Below, piece by piece: positions 50,197 to 58,877 of a DNA stretch of 64,000 bases. The notes under the pieces were generated by a model. The model did not search any database. It was not told the DNA's origin and was given only the letters and a program-made list of their open reading frames with translations. Source of the stretch: Chloroflexota bacterium (GTDB lineage: Bacteria > Chloroflexota > Anaerolineae > Anaerolineales > Villigracilaceae); contig JACRBI010000048.1 of the NCBI GenBank assembly GCA_016234495.1, positions 62,001-126,000 of the forward strand. The letters run 5' to 3'. A program made the translations under genes and the position numbers. Position 1 is the first letter of the stretch; the number at the start of each line of letters is the position of its first letter.

Positions 50197-52801
50197 GATT
50201 CCGCGCACACTTCGCATCTCAGGCTTTTTATCTTATCGCGCTCCGGTTGAATTGGATTTCGACTCGTTTGCGCTTGCCTGTATTTCAGGTCATAACGGCG
50301 CGGGCAAATCGTCGCTGCTGGATGCGTTGACCTGGGCATTGTTCGGTGAAGCGCGTGGCAAGGGCATGGATGTCCTCAATTTAAGTCAGGATGTGAAAGC
50401 GGCGGAAGTAGCATTGATATTTGAATACGAAGGCAATGTCTTTCGCGTGCAGAGGACACTTCCGCGTGGAAAAAGCACGGTGCTTGAGTTTCAAATTCTG
50501 GACGATGGACCATCAACGATGGACGGTTCCCGGCCTATCGTCAACGGTCAGGCAATATGGCGCCCACTCACTGAAAAGACAACCCGCGATACACAGGCGC
50601 GCATTGAACAGACCTTGCGGCTGGATTACGAAACCTTCATCAATGCATCTTTCTTTTTGCAGGGCAAGGCCGACCAGTTCACGCAGAAGAAAGCCAGTGA
50701 ACGCAAAGCCGTTTTGGGTACGATACTTGGCTTGGAGGTTTGGGATGAGTACAGGGAGCGCACCGCTGAAAAGAGAAAACTCATCGAACGCGATGTGGAT
50801 GAAATAGACGGTCGTGTAGCTGAAATTGATACTGAACTTTCCGAGGAGGACGTCCGCAGATCAAGGCTGGTGGAACTTGAGGGCGACTTGAAACAGCTTT
50901 CGTCCGTGCGTGCTGTGCAGGAATCTGCGCTGGAGAATATCAGGAAGAATGCGGCGCTGCTGGCCGAACAGCGAAAACTGGCTGAGACATTGTCTGCCTC
51001 GCTGGAACGTGCGCGCTTTTCACTTGGCGGACTTGAGACAAGACTCGCGGCAAAAGAATCGGATCGCGCCGAATATGTGAATCTGATCAGCCGCGCAAAG
51101 GAGATCGAATCTGCGTATAAAAGCTGGCAAAGAACACGCAAGGAGTTGGAAGAATTCGATCAGGTTGCGATGCAATTCCGCGAACATGATGAACGCCGTC
51201 AGCCCTTATTACGCGAGATCGAAGTGGAAAAAGCGAAGTTGATGCAGGAGCGGGAAGCACTGGAAAATCAGTTGTCAGTAATTAGTAATCAGGGATTGGT
51301 AATTGTTAATCTGGGGGAACAGGTTGTTGCCGCACAAGTTTCACTGGCTGAAACGGAAGCAAGGATTGAAGAACGCAGCAGATTGAGCAGTCGGCAGGCT
51401 GAGGCGCGCGAAAAATTCGCGGCGTTTAAAGTTGAAAACGAATCACTGCGCAGGGAAATGGATGAAATAAAAAAACGAATCGGTTCGCTCGAAGAAGCGC
51501 ACGGCGCAGTCTGCCCGGTCTGTGGACAGGAATTAAGCGATGCCCACCGCGAGTCTACGCTGATGGAATTAAATAAAGCAGGGAAAGACAAGGGCGATCA
51601 ATTCCGCGCGAACAAAAAAGAGATCGAGGATATTGAAAAGGAAATTACGGACTGTGAATTGCAGGTTGCAAAATTCGCCAATGCAGAAAACGAACGTGTC
51701 AAATATTCGAATATCATTTCCCAACTCACCGAGCGAATTGAGGGACTTCAGTCTGCTGAAAAAGAGTGGGAGAAGGTCGGCAAGAATCGCCTCGCAGAAA
51801 TTTCCAAAATGCTTGAGAAAGAATCCTTTGCCGCAGAAGCGCACAAGCAATTAACAAAGCTGAACAAGGAGCTTGCCAAACTTGGCTATGACGCATCGGC
51901 ACATGAATCTGCAAGGCGCGTAGTGGCGAATGGACAAGGCAGAGAAGACGAATTCAACAATCTGAAATCAGCCCGCGAAGTGAACAAACAGATCGAAGGT
52001 GAAATTGACAGCCTGAAATCCGAAATAGAAAATCGCAAATCCGAAATCGGAAAGTTGGAAGCTGAATATCAAGCCGCAAAGACAACACTCCAATCTGCCG
52101 AAGCGTCGGCTCCTGACCTAAACAAAGTTGAGCGTGAATTATTTACCTTGCGGGAGGATGAAAACAGGACCCGTGATCAGGTCGGCGCGGCGCGTCAAAA
52201 AGTGGATGTGCTGACCACGCTCCGCGCGCGCAAAAAGGATTACACCGGCCAGCGCGAAGAACTCAACCAGCAGATCGTGCGCCACAAAACATTGGAACGC
52301 GCATTCGGCAAAGACGGCGTGCCCGCCTTGCTCATTGAACAGGCGTTGCCGCAGATTGAACAAAAAGCCAATGACCTGCTTGAACGATTGAGCGATGGCC
52401 AAATGTCCATTCGCTTTGTCACACAGGCTGAGTACAAGGATAAAAAACGCGACGACCTGAAAGAAACGCTCGATATTCAAATCAGCGATTCGTCAGGACT
52501 GCGCGATTATGAAATGTATTCGGGCGGCGAAGCCTTCCGCGTAAATTTTGCCGTTCGACTTGCGCTCTCTGAAATTCTTGCGCAACGAAAAGGCGCGCGC
52601 CTGCAAACCCTCGTCATTGACGAAGGTTTCGGCTCGCAGGATGCGCAAGGCCGCCAGCGACTCATCGAAGCCATCAATCTGGTCAAACATGACTTCGCGA
52701 AGATTCTTGTCATCACCCATCTTGACGAACTCAAGGACGCATTCCCCAATCGTATCGAGATTGAGAAAACGGAGCGGGGGAGTTCAGTGAAAGTTATGTG
52801 A
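50195..52801 (+). CDS. sbcC: SbcC/Rad50-type SMC ATPase
   Basis: 868 aa DNA repair ATPase that acts with nuclease SbcD. Walker A is GHNGAGKSSLLDAL near residue 35; two long coiled-coil arms meet at a zinc hook CPVC (Cys 440 and 443); the C-terminal part holds the signature MYSGGEAFRVNFAVRLALSE and Walker B VIDEGFGSQD. No sbcD lies beside it, which is unusual. Three word repeats sit in the arms or near the N-terminus (50498-50550, 51269-51311, 52014-52050). The ATG is formed by the tandem repeat upstream; no Shine-Dalgarno is visible. Confidence 0.93.
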   Translation: MIPRTLRISGFLSYRAPVELDFDSFALACISGHNGAGKSSLLDALTWALFGEARGKGMDVLNLSQDVKAAEVALIFEYEGNVFRVQRTLPRGKSTVLEFQILDDGPSTMDGSRPIVNGQAIWRPLTEKTTRDTQARIEQTLRLDYETFINASFFLQGKADQFTQKKASERKAVLGTILGLEVWDEYRERTAEKRKLIERDVDEIDGRVAEIDTELSEEDVRRSRLVELEGDLKQLSSVRAVQESALENIRKNAALLAEQRKLAETLSASLERARFSLGGLETRLAAKESDRAEYVNLISRAKEIESAYKSWQRTRKELEEFDQVAMQFREHDERRQPLLREIEVEKAKLMQEREALENQLSVISNQGLVIVNLGEQVVAAQVSLAETEARIEERSRLSSRQAEAREKFAAFKVENESLRREMDEIKKRIGSLEEAHGAVCPVCGQELSDAHRESTLMELNKAGKDKGDQFRANKKEIEDIEKEITDCELQVAKFANAENERVKYSNIISQLTERIEGLQSAEKEWEKVGKNRLAEISKMLEKESFAAEAHKQLTKLNKELAKLGYDASAHESARRVVANGQGREDEFNNLKSAREVNKQIEGEIDSLKSEIENRKSEIGKLEAEYQAAKTTLQSAEASAPDLNKVERELFTLREDENRTRDQVGAARQKVDVLTTLRARKKDYTGQREELNQQIVRHKTLERAFGKDGVPALLIEQALPQIEQKANDLLERLSDGQMSIRFVTQAEYKDKKRDDLKETLDIQISDSSGLRDYEMYSGGEAFRVNFAVRLALSEILAQRKGARLQTLVIDEGFGSQDAQGRQRLIEAINLVKHDFAKILVITHLDELKDAFPNRIEIEKTERGSSVKVM
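50498..50550 (+). repeat. In-frame word repeat inside sbcC (GTC/GAC family)
   Basis: GGACGATGGACCATCAACG and TATCGTCAACGGTCA encode LDDGPSTMDGSRPIVNGQ in the N-terminal ATPase lobe. Words GGACGATGGAC and GTCAACGGTC are identical to those in recJ. Confidence 0.75.
51269..51311 (+). repeat. In-frame word repeat inside sbcC (TAGTAATCAG family)
   Basis: CAGTTGTCAGTAATTAG, TAATCAGGGATTGG and TAATTGTTAATC encode QLSVISNQGLVIVNL in the coiled coil, interrupting its heptads. TTAGTAATCAG is shared with the intergenic repeat at 14130-14162 (other strand). Confidence 0.7.
52014..52050 (+). repeat. In-frame word repeat inside sbcC (AAATCCGAAAT family)
   Basis: AAATCCGAAATAGAAAATCG and CAAATCCGAAATCGG encode KSEIENRKSEIG. 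Read on the other strand it consists of GATTTGCGATTTT-like words as at 12279-12310. It fits the coiled coil, so chance is possible. Confidence 0.4.
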
Positions 52802-52823
52802 AGTGGCCTTTTGTAGGCGCGGA
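52798..52823. repeat. Partial copy of the tRNA-Val 3' flank
   Basis: GTGAAGTGGCCTTTTGT and GGCGCGGA repeat the 26 bases at 52865-52890 (one mismatch), that is the tRNA 3' end and its flank. A vestige of the T-arm (CTCGAACCCC) follows. The copy contains the sbcC stop codon. Confidence 0.85.
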
Positions 52824-52849
52824 TCGCGCAGCACTCGAACCCCAAAAAT

Positions 52850-52880
52850 AAAAGACCACTTATTGTGAAGTGGCCTTTTG
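52850..52880 (-). terminator. Terminator of tRNA-Val
   Basis: AAGACCACTT / AAGTGGCCTT stem with a 6 nt loop; on the minus strand a TTTTATTTTT tail follows. Confidence 0.7.
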
Positions 52881-52954
52881 TGGGCGCGGAGGGGCTCGAA
52901 CCCCCGACCTCATGTGTGTGATACATGCACTCTAACCAGCTGAGCTACGCACCC
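52881..52954 (-). tRNA. tRNA-Val (anticodon CAC)
   Basis: Acceptor GGGTGCG / CGCGCCC, D-arm GCTC...GAGT, anticodon arm CATGT / ACATG with loop ATCACAC (anticodon CAC), T-arm GGGGGTTCGAGCCCC. CCA not encoded, discriminator A. Confidence 0.95.
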
Positions 52955-53001
52955 GGGAAGCGACGCAGATTATAGTATAGCCTTTCTGCTTTGGCAAGCC
53001 G

Positions 53002-54228
53002 TTACGGTGGAGGCAGGTAATCCCACGGATTTACCTTCGCACCGGCCATCAACTCGAAGTGTAAATGTGCGCCAGACGAACGGCCCGTGGAGCCGACCGC
53101 GCCGATCACCTCGCCCTGACCAACACTCTGACCGCACCCGGCATTGATCGCGCTCAAATGGGCATACAGCGATTGGAAGCCGTTTCCATGATCCACCATC
53201 AGCATGTAGCCGTAACCATAATCATTCCAACCGGAATAAACGATCACGCCCGCATCAGCAGCGTAAACCGCTTCACCTTCATTGCCAGCAAGGTCAATGC
53301 CGCGATGATTGGTTGCCTCCGAATAATCAAAGCCCGATAGATAATGTTTATTTGTTGGGAAGACGTAGGCGCCATATCCAACAGCGCCGCCGCTGATCGG
53401 GCCGCAGGCACCCTCTCCCATCACACGCGCAGAAGCGGGGTTTTCACGAGTCACACCCAGTGGCGCGCTCCAACTGATGAATTCCCTTTTTCCATTGGGA
53501 ATGATCAGCCACGTGCCCGTTTTGATGTTTGCGTTTTCAAATTCGCCGACGGTATTTGGATCAATGTTATTACTGGGATATTCGATAATGTCCGCAGCAG
53601 TCACTCCATAAAACTCGGCCCACTGACCAAAAGGTATGCCGCCCAGCCATTCCCAATAGACACCATTGACCGGCAGAATGTTCAACTCCTGACCAGCTTT
53701 CAGCGAATGGGGATCGTCAAGCAAAAGATTGTAATTACCCCACAAAATCGTTTGCGGCTCAAGCCCGAACTTCTCGGCGATGCCAAAAACCGTATCGCCA
53801 TCCTGCACGACATAAGTTGTGATTTCATCGCGGGGTCGCGAGGGAATATTCGTGTGGATTTGCGCAGCGCGCGCAATGCCGGACACTATCGGAATATCCA
53901 ACGCTGGGGGCGGGTTCGCTGCCACAACAGCGGTCGGGGCGGGATCTGAATCCTGCGTGCTGTTTCCTGAAAGCTGGTTCGGCGCCTGACGATAAAACGC
54001 CTGCACAAGATAAATAATAGTTATGATCGCGAGAATCGAAAACAAATTCGTCCCAGCGCGTAAAAGCGATTCGCCCAGCCCCATTTGGGCGAGGTTGTTC
54101 ATCCAGCGTGAAAAAAAGCTGCGCTGCCTTGGCGAAGCGACGGAAGTTTCCTTCCCTCCATCAATATTATTAATCCCGTCAGAATTGGACGGTTCTTCTT
54201 TAAAATCATTTTGCATGTTGTTCATCAT
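53002..54228 (-). CDS. LysM domain/M23 metallopeptidase
   Basis: 408 aa cell-wall hydrolase or regulator. One TM helix (about 60-85, FSILAIITIIYLVQAFY) anchors an exported part with a LysM domain (YVVQDGDTVFGIAEKFGLEPQTILWGN) followed by a second, weaker LysM-like stretch. The C-terminal M23 domain has the zinc ligands in 'NHRGIDLAGNEG' (HxxxD) and HLHFEL. All expected residues are present, so it should be an active endopeptidase. Start codons are crowded (MMNNMQND) without a clear ribosome binding site. Confidence 0.93.
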   Translation of the reverse strand: MMNNMQNDFKEEPSNSDGINNIDGGKETSVASPRQRSFFSRWMNNLAQMGLGESLLRAGTNLFSILAIITIIYLVQAFYRQAPNQLSGNSTQDSDPAPTAVVAANPPPALDIPIVSGIARAAQIHTNIPSRPRDEITTYVVQDGDTVFGIAEKFGLEPQTILWGNYNLLLDDPHSLKAGQELNILPVNGVYWEWLGGIPFGQWAEFYGVTAADIIEYPSNNIDPNTVGEFENANIKTGTWLIIPNGKREFISWSAPLGVTRENPASARVMGEGACGPISGGAVGYGAYVFPTNKHYLSGFDYSEATNHRGIDLAGNEGEAVYAADAGVIVYSGWNDYGYGYMLMVDHGNGFQSLYAHLSAINAGCGQSVGQGEVIGAVGSTGRSSGAHLHFELMAGAKVNPWDYLPPP

Positions 54229-54279
54229 AACATGGGGAAAAAATCACAGTCAAGCCGCGTGTCAAACGCTAATCCTGCG

Positions 54280-55545
54280 TTAACCCGATATTTGACGTAC
54301 GTTCGGGCGAAATAGCTGAATTCCGCCAATTATTACAAACGAGGTCAGTCCGCATACGAGCGCCGTCGTAGACAGGCTGAATTCCTGAGTCATCCACCCG
54401 ATCAGCAAGCTGCCAAAAGGCGCCACTCCCTGCAGCGCCCACAGATAAATGCTGAACACGCGCCCGCGCAAAACATCAGGCACTTGCAACTGGATCAGAG
54501 TATTCATGGTGGCGAGCTGCGTGACAGCCCCCCAACCCATGAAGGCGATCACGATCAATGTCTGGAATAATGAGCGTGAGAACGGAATGGCGATCATCCC
54601 TAGAATAAAAGCAGCTTCACCCAAAATAAGTCGCAGCCCGCGCCAGCGCGCAGTATTGTTCATTGCGATGGAAAATGCTGCAATTAACGCGCCGACTCCC
54701 TGAGCGGTATAGAGCAAACTATTTCGCAGATCTATGCTGCTTTTTGTGTCTCCAACCTGCCCTAGGATATTTGTTGAAACTACAGGCAGCTGCTGTATGA
54801 TTGGAAATGCAAGGATGCCAAGTGTTGCGGCAATGACGACGAGCAGACCCACCGCTGAATTCTTGACGAGATATTGTGTTCCTTCCCGAAACTCTTCCAG
54901 CATGGGACGTGTGCGCGGCATGACAGGCGCTTTGAAATGAGCGCGAACAAATTGCAAGCCGATGATGATCGTAAGAAAGCTGAAGCTGTTGATGAGAAAT
55001 ATCCAGCCCTCGCCATTTTTAGGAATCAGCAATAATGCAGATGCCGCCAGCGCAGGTCCCAGCACGCGCGAAAGGTTGAACGCGGTGGACTGCAAAGCGA
55101 TGGCATTTGGCAAAGACTCGCGTCCGACCAGTTCGATCAGCATGGCCTGACGCGCGGTGATCTCGAAGGCACTCGCAATGCCGAGAATTAACGATGTAAT
55201 TACGATATGCCAGATTTGGATGATCCCGCTCAAGGCAAGGAAGGCGAGCGCGAAGGTATCCAGCATCATGATGGTTTGCAAAAAGATGATGGCCTTGCGC
55301 TTATCCACATGCTCGATGAGTACGCCGCCGGGCAGGGCGAGGAAAAAGGTAGGCAATGTCACTGCAAAGCCGATCAGCCCCAGGTCAAAGGGACGACCGC
55401 TGATTCGATAAGCCAGCAGCGGCAGGGCTGTGTTCTGCATCGAAGAGCCGATCAGTGAAAGCAAATGTCCCGCCCAGAAGACAGCAAAATCACGTGAAGC
55501 CAATGCCGGGAATCGTTGCGCGAGGAAGCTGCGAAGGGATGTCAT
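54280..55545 (-). CDS. Major facilitator superfamily transporter
   Basis: 421 aa with about 12 TM helices, of the MFS_3/EntS-like exporter group ('RDFAVFWAGHLLSLIGSSMQNTALPLLAY', 'PGGVLIEHVDKRKAIIFLQ'). The latter loop is the motif A equivalent. Substrate unknown; this group often exports siderophores or drugs. It starts 9 bp after the nucleosidase stop and is the third gene of the pncC transcription unit. Confidence 0.92.
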   Translation of the reverse strand: MTSLRSFLAQRFPALASRDFAVFWAGHLLSLIGSSMQNTALPLLAYRISGRPFDLGLIGFAVTLPTFFLALPGGVLIEHVDKRKAIIFLQTIMMLDTFALAFLALSGIIQIWHIVITSLILGIASAFEITARQAMLIELVGRESLPNAIALQSTAFNLSRVLGPALAASALLLIPKNGEGWIFLINSFSFLTIIIGLQFVRAHFKAPVMPRTRPMLEEFREGTQYLVKNSAVGLLVVIAATLGILAFPIIQQLPVVSTNILGQVGDTKSSIDLRNSLLYTAQGVGALIAAFSIAMNNTARWRGLRLILGEAAFILGMIAIPFSRSLFQTLIVIAFMGWGAVTQLATMNTLIQLQVPDVLRGRVFSIYLWALQGVAPFGSLLIGWMTQEFSLSTTALVCGLTSFVIIGGIQLFRPNVRQISG

Positions 55546-55553
55546 TTGGAGGT

Positions 55554-56258
55554 TTAATATCCCCGATAGCCCTGGCTTACTTTTTCGATCGAATCAAGCC
55601 AGGCTGGGAACTGCTCAAACAATTTCCGCATGATCTCCTTTGTGCGCTGGCTGAACAGATCGTAGTTCCCATATGCTTCGCCAGTTTCAGGATTCACCAG
55701 ATCGGTCACGCCGCGCAGGATCAGGCACTTGACATTATTTTTTTGCGCCACCCATGCGATTGCCCCCGACTCCCAATCTGCAGCGACAGCGTTATATTTT
55801 TTGATTAATGAGGAAATATCATTGGCTACGATGTCGCGGTCGGCCGAAACCAGTAAGCCGCGCAGCACAGGCGCGGGCACGATGCGCGGCAAAAATGACA
55901 GGTCGAGTTTTGTCGAGTATTGTTCGATGGCTTCATCCGCATCGGTCATTTGTTCAATGATGTCGTAGACGATGGTCTTTTCGACCAGAATGATTGTCCC
56001 GCGTTCGATCAATCCTTCAAAGCCGCCGCAAGTGCCGAGGTTGACCAGCAATTCAGGTTGAAATTGATCGATCGCAAATTGAGCGGACGCCGCCGCCGAA
56101 ATTTTTCCCCAGCCTCCGTGGAATAAGGTTACAAGTCGAAGGTCAAAGGTCAGGTCTGCATATTCGCCAAATGGAGATTGTTGAATTTCAAGGTTTGGGT
56201 AAAGTTCTTTTACCACCCGCCATTCAGCATTGGCGGAAACGAGCACAACTGTTTTCAT
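55554..56258 (-). CDS. Nucleoside phosphorylase/MTA-SAH nucleosidase-like protein
   Basis: 234 aa phosphorylase-superfamily fold. 'LVNLGTCGGFEGLIERGTIILVEKTI' and 'AADWESGAIAWVAQ' with 'LRGVTD' mark the nucleoside-binding site; the Glu in DWESGA corresponds to the 2',3'-OH ligand. It may cleave methylthioadenosine or a purine nucleoside. The N-terminal region includes ADLTFDLRLVT, encoded by a word repeat at 56127-56160. Its start overlaps the pncC stop by 4 bp. Confidence 0.88.
   Translation of the reverse strand: MKTVVLVSANAEWRVVKELYPNLEIQQSPFGEYADLTFDLRLVTLFHGGWGKISAAASAQFAIDQFQPELLVNLGTCGGFEGLIERGTIILVEKTIVYDIIEQMTDADEAIEQYSTKLDLSFLPRIVPAPVLRGLLVSADRDIVANDISSLIKKYNAVAADWESGAIAWVAQKNNVKCLILRGVTDLVNPETGEAYGNYDLFSQRTKEIMRKLFEQFPAWLDSIEKVSQGYRGY
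56127..56160 (-). repeat. In-frame word repeat inside the nucleosidase gene
   Basis: On the coding strand: CTGACCTTTGACC-TTCGACTTGT. The 14-base word GACCTTCGACTTGT is identical to one in the priA zinc module (39109-39161) and is read in a frame giving the same peptide word DLRLVT. Confidence 0.78.
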
Positions 56259-56740
56259 GAAAGTTTTCCTTCCAGATAATCAAGGACAAATTGCAGAGCA
56301 GCTTCGGATGAATACTGCTTGTTTTGTTCGCGGTCGCCATCCCAGACGAAGTGCCGCGTCCAATCGCCTGCGCTGGTCGAAAGCCCAAGCCAGGTTGTGC
56401 CGACCGGCTTCCCGGGCATGGCGCCTGTCGGCCCGGCGATTCCGCTGACGGATATGCCTATCTCCGCGCTGAACAATTTCCGCGCACCGCGCGCCATTTC
56501 AATCACGGTTTCGCGGCTGACGGCGCCATGTGCATTAAGTGTGTCCCATGAAACGCCGAGTAAATTGACCTTGGCTTCGTATGAGTAAGCGATAATGCCG
56601 CCGGGGAAATACTCCGATGAACCTGAGATGTTCGTAATCCGATGCGAAACCAATCCGCCGGTGCAGGATTCTGCAGCGGCAAGTTTCAAACCGCGTGAAA
56701 TTATCGCTTCCTTCAATGCTTCTTCAAGATCGTTTTTCAT
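56255..56740 (-). CDS. pncC: Nicotinamide-nucleotide amidohydrolase (CinA C-terminal domain)
   Basis: 161 aa stand-alone CinA C-domain that turns NMN into nicotinate mononucleotide. 'AESCTGGLVSHRITNISGSSEYFPGGIIAYS' holds the catalytic Ser region, and 'VSGIAGPTGAMPGKPVGTTWLGL' follows. The ATG at 56740 follows GGAG; the GTG-type start at 56752 is less likely. First gene of a three-gene unit, divergent from the kinase across a 49 bp promoter region. Confidence 0.94.
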   Translation of the reverse strand: MKNDLEEALKEAIISRGLKLAAAESCTGGLVSHRITNISGSSEYFPGGIIAYSYEAKVNLLGVSWDTLNAHGAVSRETVIEMARGARKLFSAEIGISVSGIAGPTGAMPGKPVGTTWLGLSTSAGDWTRHFVWDGDREQNKQYSSEAALQFVLDYLEGKLS

Positions 56741-56789
56741 TGCAGACTCCACGAAATTTTAGCCATTATACATCGGGTATAATGCGGCA
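56741..56789. promoter_or_regulatory. Divergent promoters of pncC and the Ser/Thr kinase gene
   Basis: On the + strand TATAAT (56778-56783) ends 6 nt before the kinase ATG. On the minus strand TATAAT (about 56765-56770) faces pncC. The two -10 boxes are 7 to 8 bp apart, so only one polymerase may be able to bind at a time. Confidence 0.65.
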
Positions 56790-58817
56790 ATGTCCAACTG
56801 GAATGGCAAGACGATTGGCAATGTTCAGATAGGCGAGTTTATTGCCCGCGGGGGCATGGCTGAGGTATACCTCGGCGAACACAAATCACTTAATCGCAAA
56901 GTAGCTGTCAAGATCATGCGCGACCACGTGGACCATGACCCCGATACGCGGATGCGGTTTGAGCGTGAAGCGCGTGTCGTTGCAAGCCTGCGCCATCCAA
57001 ACATCATTCAAATGCTGGATTATGATCTGGTGGATGGGCAGCCCTGCCTGATCATGGAATATGTGCCGGGGGCGACACTCGCAAACTACTTGAAGACACT
57101 TCACAGCCGCAAAGAAAAACTTCCGCAGGAAATGATCGTAAAGATCGTCTCCGCACTGGCATCAGCCATTGATTATGCCCATGCAAATCAAATCGTCCAT
57201 CGGGATGTAAAGCCCGCCAACGTGCTTCTGCGTTCTGCAAGCATGCCCATTGATCTCGACCAGCCTTTGCCTGCCGACGTGGAACCGATCCTGACTGACT
57301 TTGGGCTGGTTCGCCTGCTGGATTCATCCACCCAAACTGCGACAGGCACCGTCACCGGCACGCCGGCATATATGAGTCCCGAACAGGCGCGCGGAGATAA
57401 GGTTGGGCGCAAGACCGACCTGTATTCACTTGGCGTAATTTTGTATGAAATGCTGGCAGGCGAGGTTCCCTTCGAAGCCGAATCATCCTTCGGTGTTTTG
57501 ATGAAGCATCTCAATGACCCGCCGCCGCCGATCCCCGGCATTCCGTCTGATATGCAGACCATCATTGACCGCACCCTCGCCAAAGACGCCGAACTTCGTT
57601 ATGCAAGCGCCGGCGAAATGGCGGATGAATTTATCGCGGTACTTAATGGGCAAACCGTTTCGCCAAAAACCGTGGCGGTCATGAAAACCGCCCGCGCAGT
57701 TTCGCAGGCTGCAAAAAATCCGCGTTCATTCAGTTGGCGCTGGGCAGCGTTTGGCGCGCTGATTATGGTCGGCCTGGCATTTACCCTTCCGCGTTTTCTG
57801 ACTGCTCCTGCGCTTGATGAAAACCAGCCAGTCGGACGCGTTGTTTATTCGGATCAAAATGGGCTGATGGACAAAGCCACGATCACATTGACGGGTCTTT
57901 CCGCGCCGAAAGCTGGTACCCATTTCGATGTGTGGGCTCTGGCTGAGGGCGGGGAGAACCGCCTGAACATTGGCTCGGTTACATTCAACGAATCTGCCCA
58001 GGGGCAGTTGGTTTACACCAATCCAAAACAGGAAAATATCCTGTCGCTATTTGACCAGCTCGAAGTTACGCTCGAAGCGGATGACGATCCGCAGTCATCT
58101 GGCGACGTTGTCGCATCTTCAGTGTTTCCTCCGCTGGCATTGATCCATGTGCGGCATGTTCTTGTCTCGTTTCCAACCGCTCCGCAAGAATCCGCGCTTA
58201 TTCAGGGTTTGTGGAACTCATCCGACTGGTTGTATTCAAATGTCGGCGACTTGCAGGTTGCATTCTCAAACGGCGATGAAGAACTTTTTCGCGCAATGGC
58301 CGAAGAGATCATCAACTTGATCGCGGGCAATGCGAACGCGAATCAATACGCCGACTGGAATCAAGACAGCAAAATCAGCGACCCAACCGACGGGTATGGC
58401 CTGCTGCTGAATGGGGAGGCGGGATATAACGAACAAGGTTATATCCCGCAGGTAATTTCACATGCGCAATTTGCGGCGCAGGCTGTTGATTCAACTGAGA
58501 ACATCAAAACGCAAAGCGCCAGTGTGGTGCTTTGTCTGGAAAACATGCAGGGCTGGTCTGAGCAATTGCTTGCGAAAATTTTAGAGTTGCAGGCAATGCC
58601 ATTCGGTTCTGATATGGAACCACTTATTGCAGACGTTATCACGCTTTCAGACAAGATCATTTCCGGTGTGGACGCAAATGGCAATAACCTGATCGAGCCG
58701 ATTGCCGGCGAAGGCGGGGCGACGACCGCCTATGAATATGCCTACTACATGGCGGATATGCCGCTGTTGAGCGGCGCGCATCGCATCCCGAATCCAGCTC
58801 CAGCGCTGAGCAAGTAA
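56790..58817 (+). CDS. Receptor-like Ser/Thr protein kinase
   Basis: 675 aa. The kinase domain (about 10-275) is complete: glycine loop ARGGMAEVYLG, Lys in VAVKIM, HRDVKPANVLL, DFG (LTDFGLVR) and GTPAYMSPEQARGD. A juxtamembrane region leads to one TM helix (about 312-332, WRWAAFGALIMVGLAFTLPRFL). The external part of about 340 residues starts with a RskA/anti-sigma-K-like beta domain ('GRVVYSDQNGLMDKATITLTGL', 'THFDVWALAEGG') and ends in a helical domain with no recognised match. No Shine-Dalgarno; the -10 position implies a leaderless mRNA. Confidence 0.94.
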   Translation: MSNWNGKTIGNVQIGEFIARGGMAEVYLGEHKSLNRKVAVKIMRDHVDHDPDTRMRFEREARVVASLRHPNIIQMLDYDLVDGQPCLIMEYVPGATLANYLKTLHSRKEKLPQEMIVKIVSALASAIDYAHANQIVHRDVKPANVLLRSASMPIDLDQPLPADVEPILTDFGLVRLLDSSTQTATGTVTGTPAYMSPEQARGDKVGRKTDLYSLGVILYEMLAGEVPFEAESSFGVLMKHLNDPPPPIPGIPSDMQTIIDRTLAKDAELRYASAGEMADEFIAVLNGQTVSPKTVAVMKTARAVSQAAKNPRSFSWRWAAFGALIMVGLAFTLPRFLTAPALDENQPVGRVVYSDQNGLMDKATITLTGLSAPKAGTHFDVWALAEGGENRLNIGSVTFNESAQGQLVYTNPKQENILSLFDQLEVTLEADDDPQSSGDVVASSVFPPLALIHVRHVLVSFPTAPQESALIQGLWNSSDWLYSNVGDLQVAFSNGDEELFRAMAEEIINLIAGNANANQYADWNQDSKISDPTDGYGLLLNGEAGYNEQGYIPQVISHAQFAAQAVDSTENIKTQSASVVLCLENMQGWSEQLLAKILELQAMPFGSDMEPLIADVITLSDKIISGVDANGNNLIEPIAGEGGATTAYEYAYYMADMPLLSGAHRIPNPAPALSK

Positions 58818-58821
58818 CAAG

Positions 58822-58857
58822 AAAACACCTCCCGATAAAATCAGGAGGTGTTTTTTG
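58822..58857 (+). terminator. Terminator after the kinase gene
   Basis: AAAACACCTCC / GGAGGTGTTTTTT with an 11 nt loop. Confidence 0.92.
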
Positions 58858-58877
58858 GAAATTTAAATCAAAACCAA

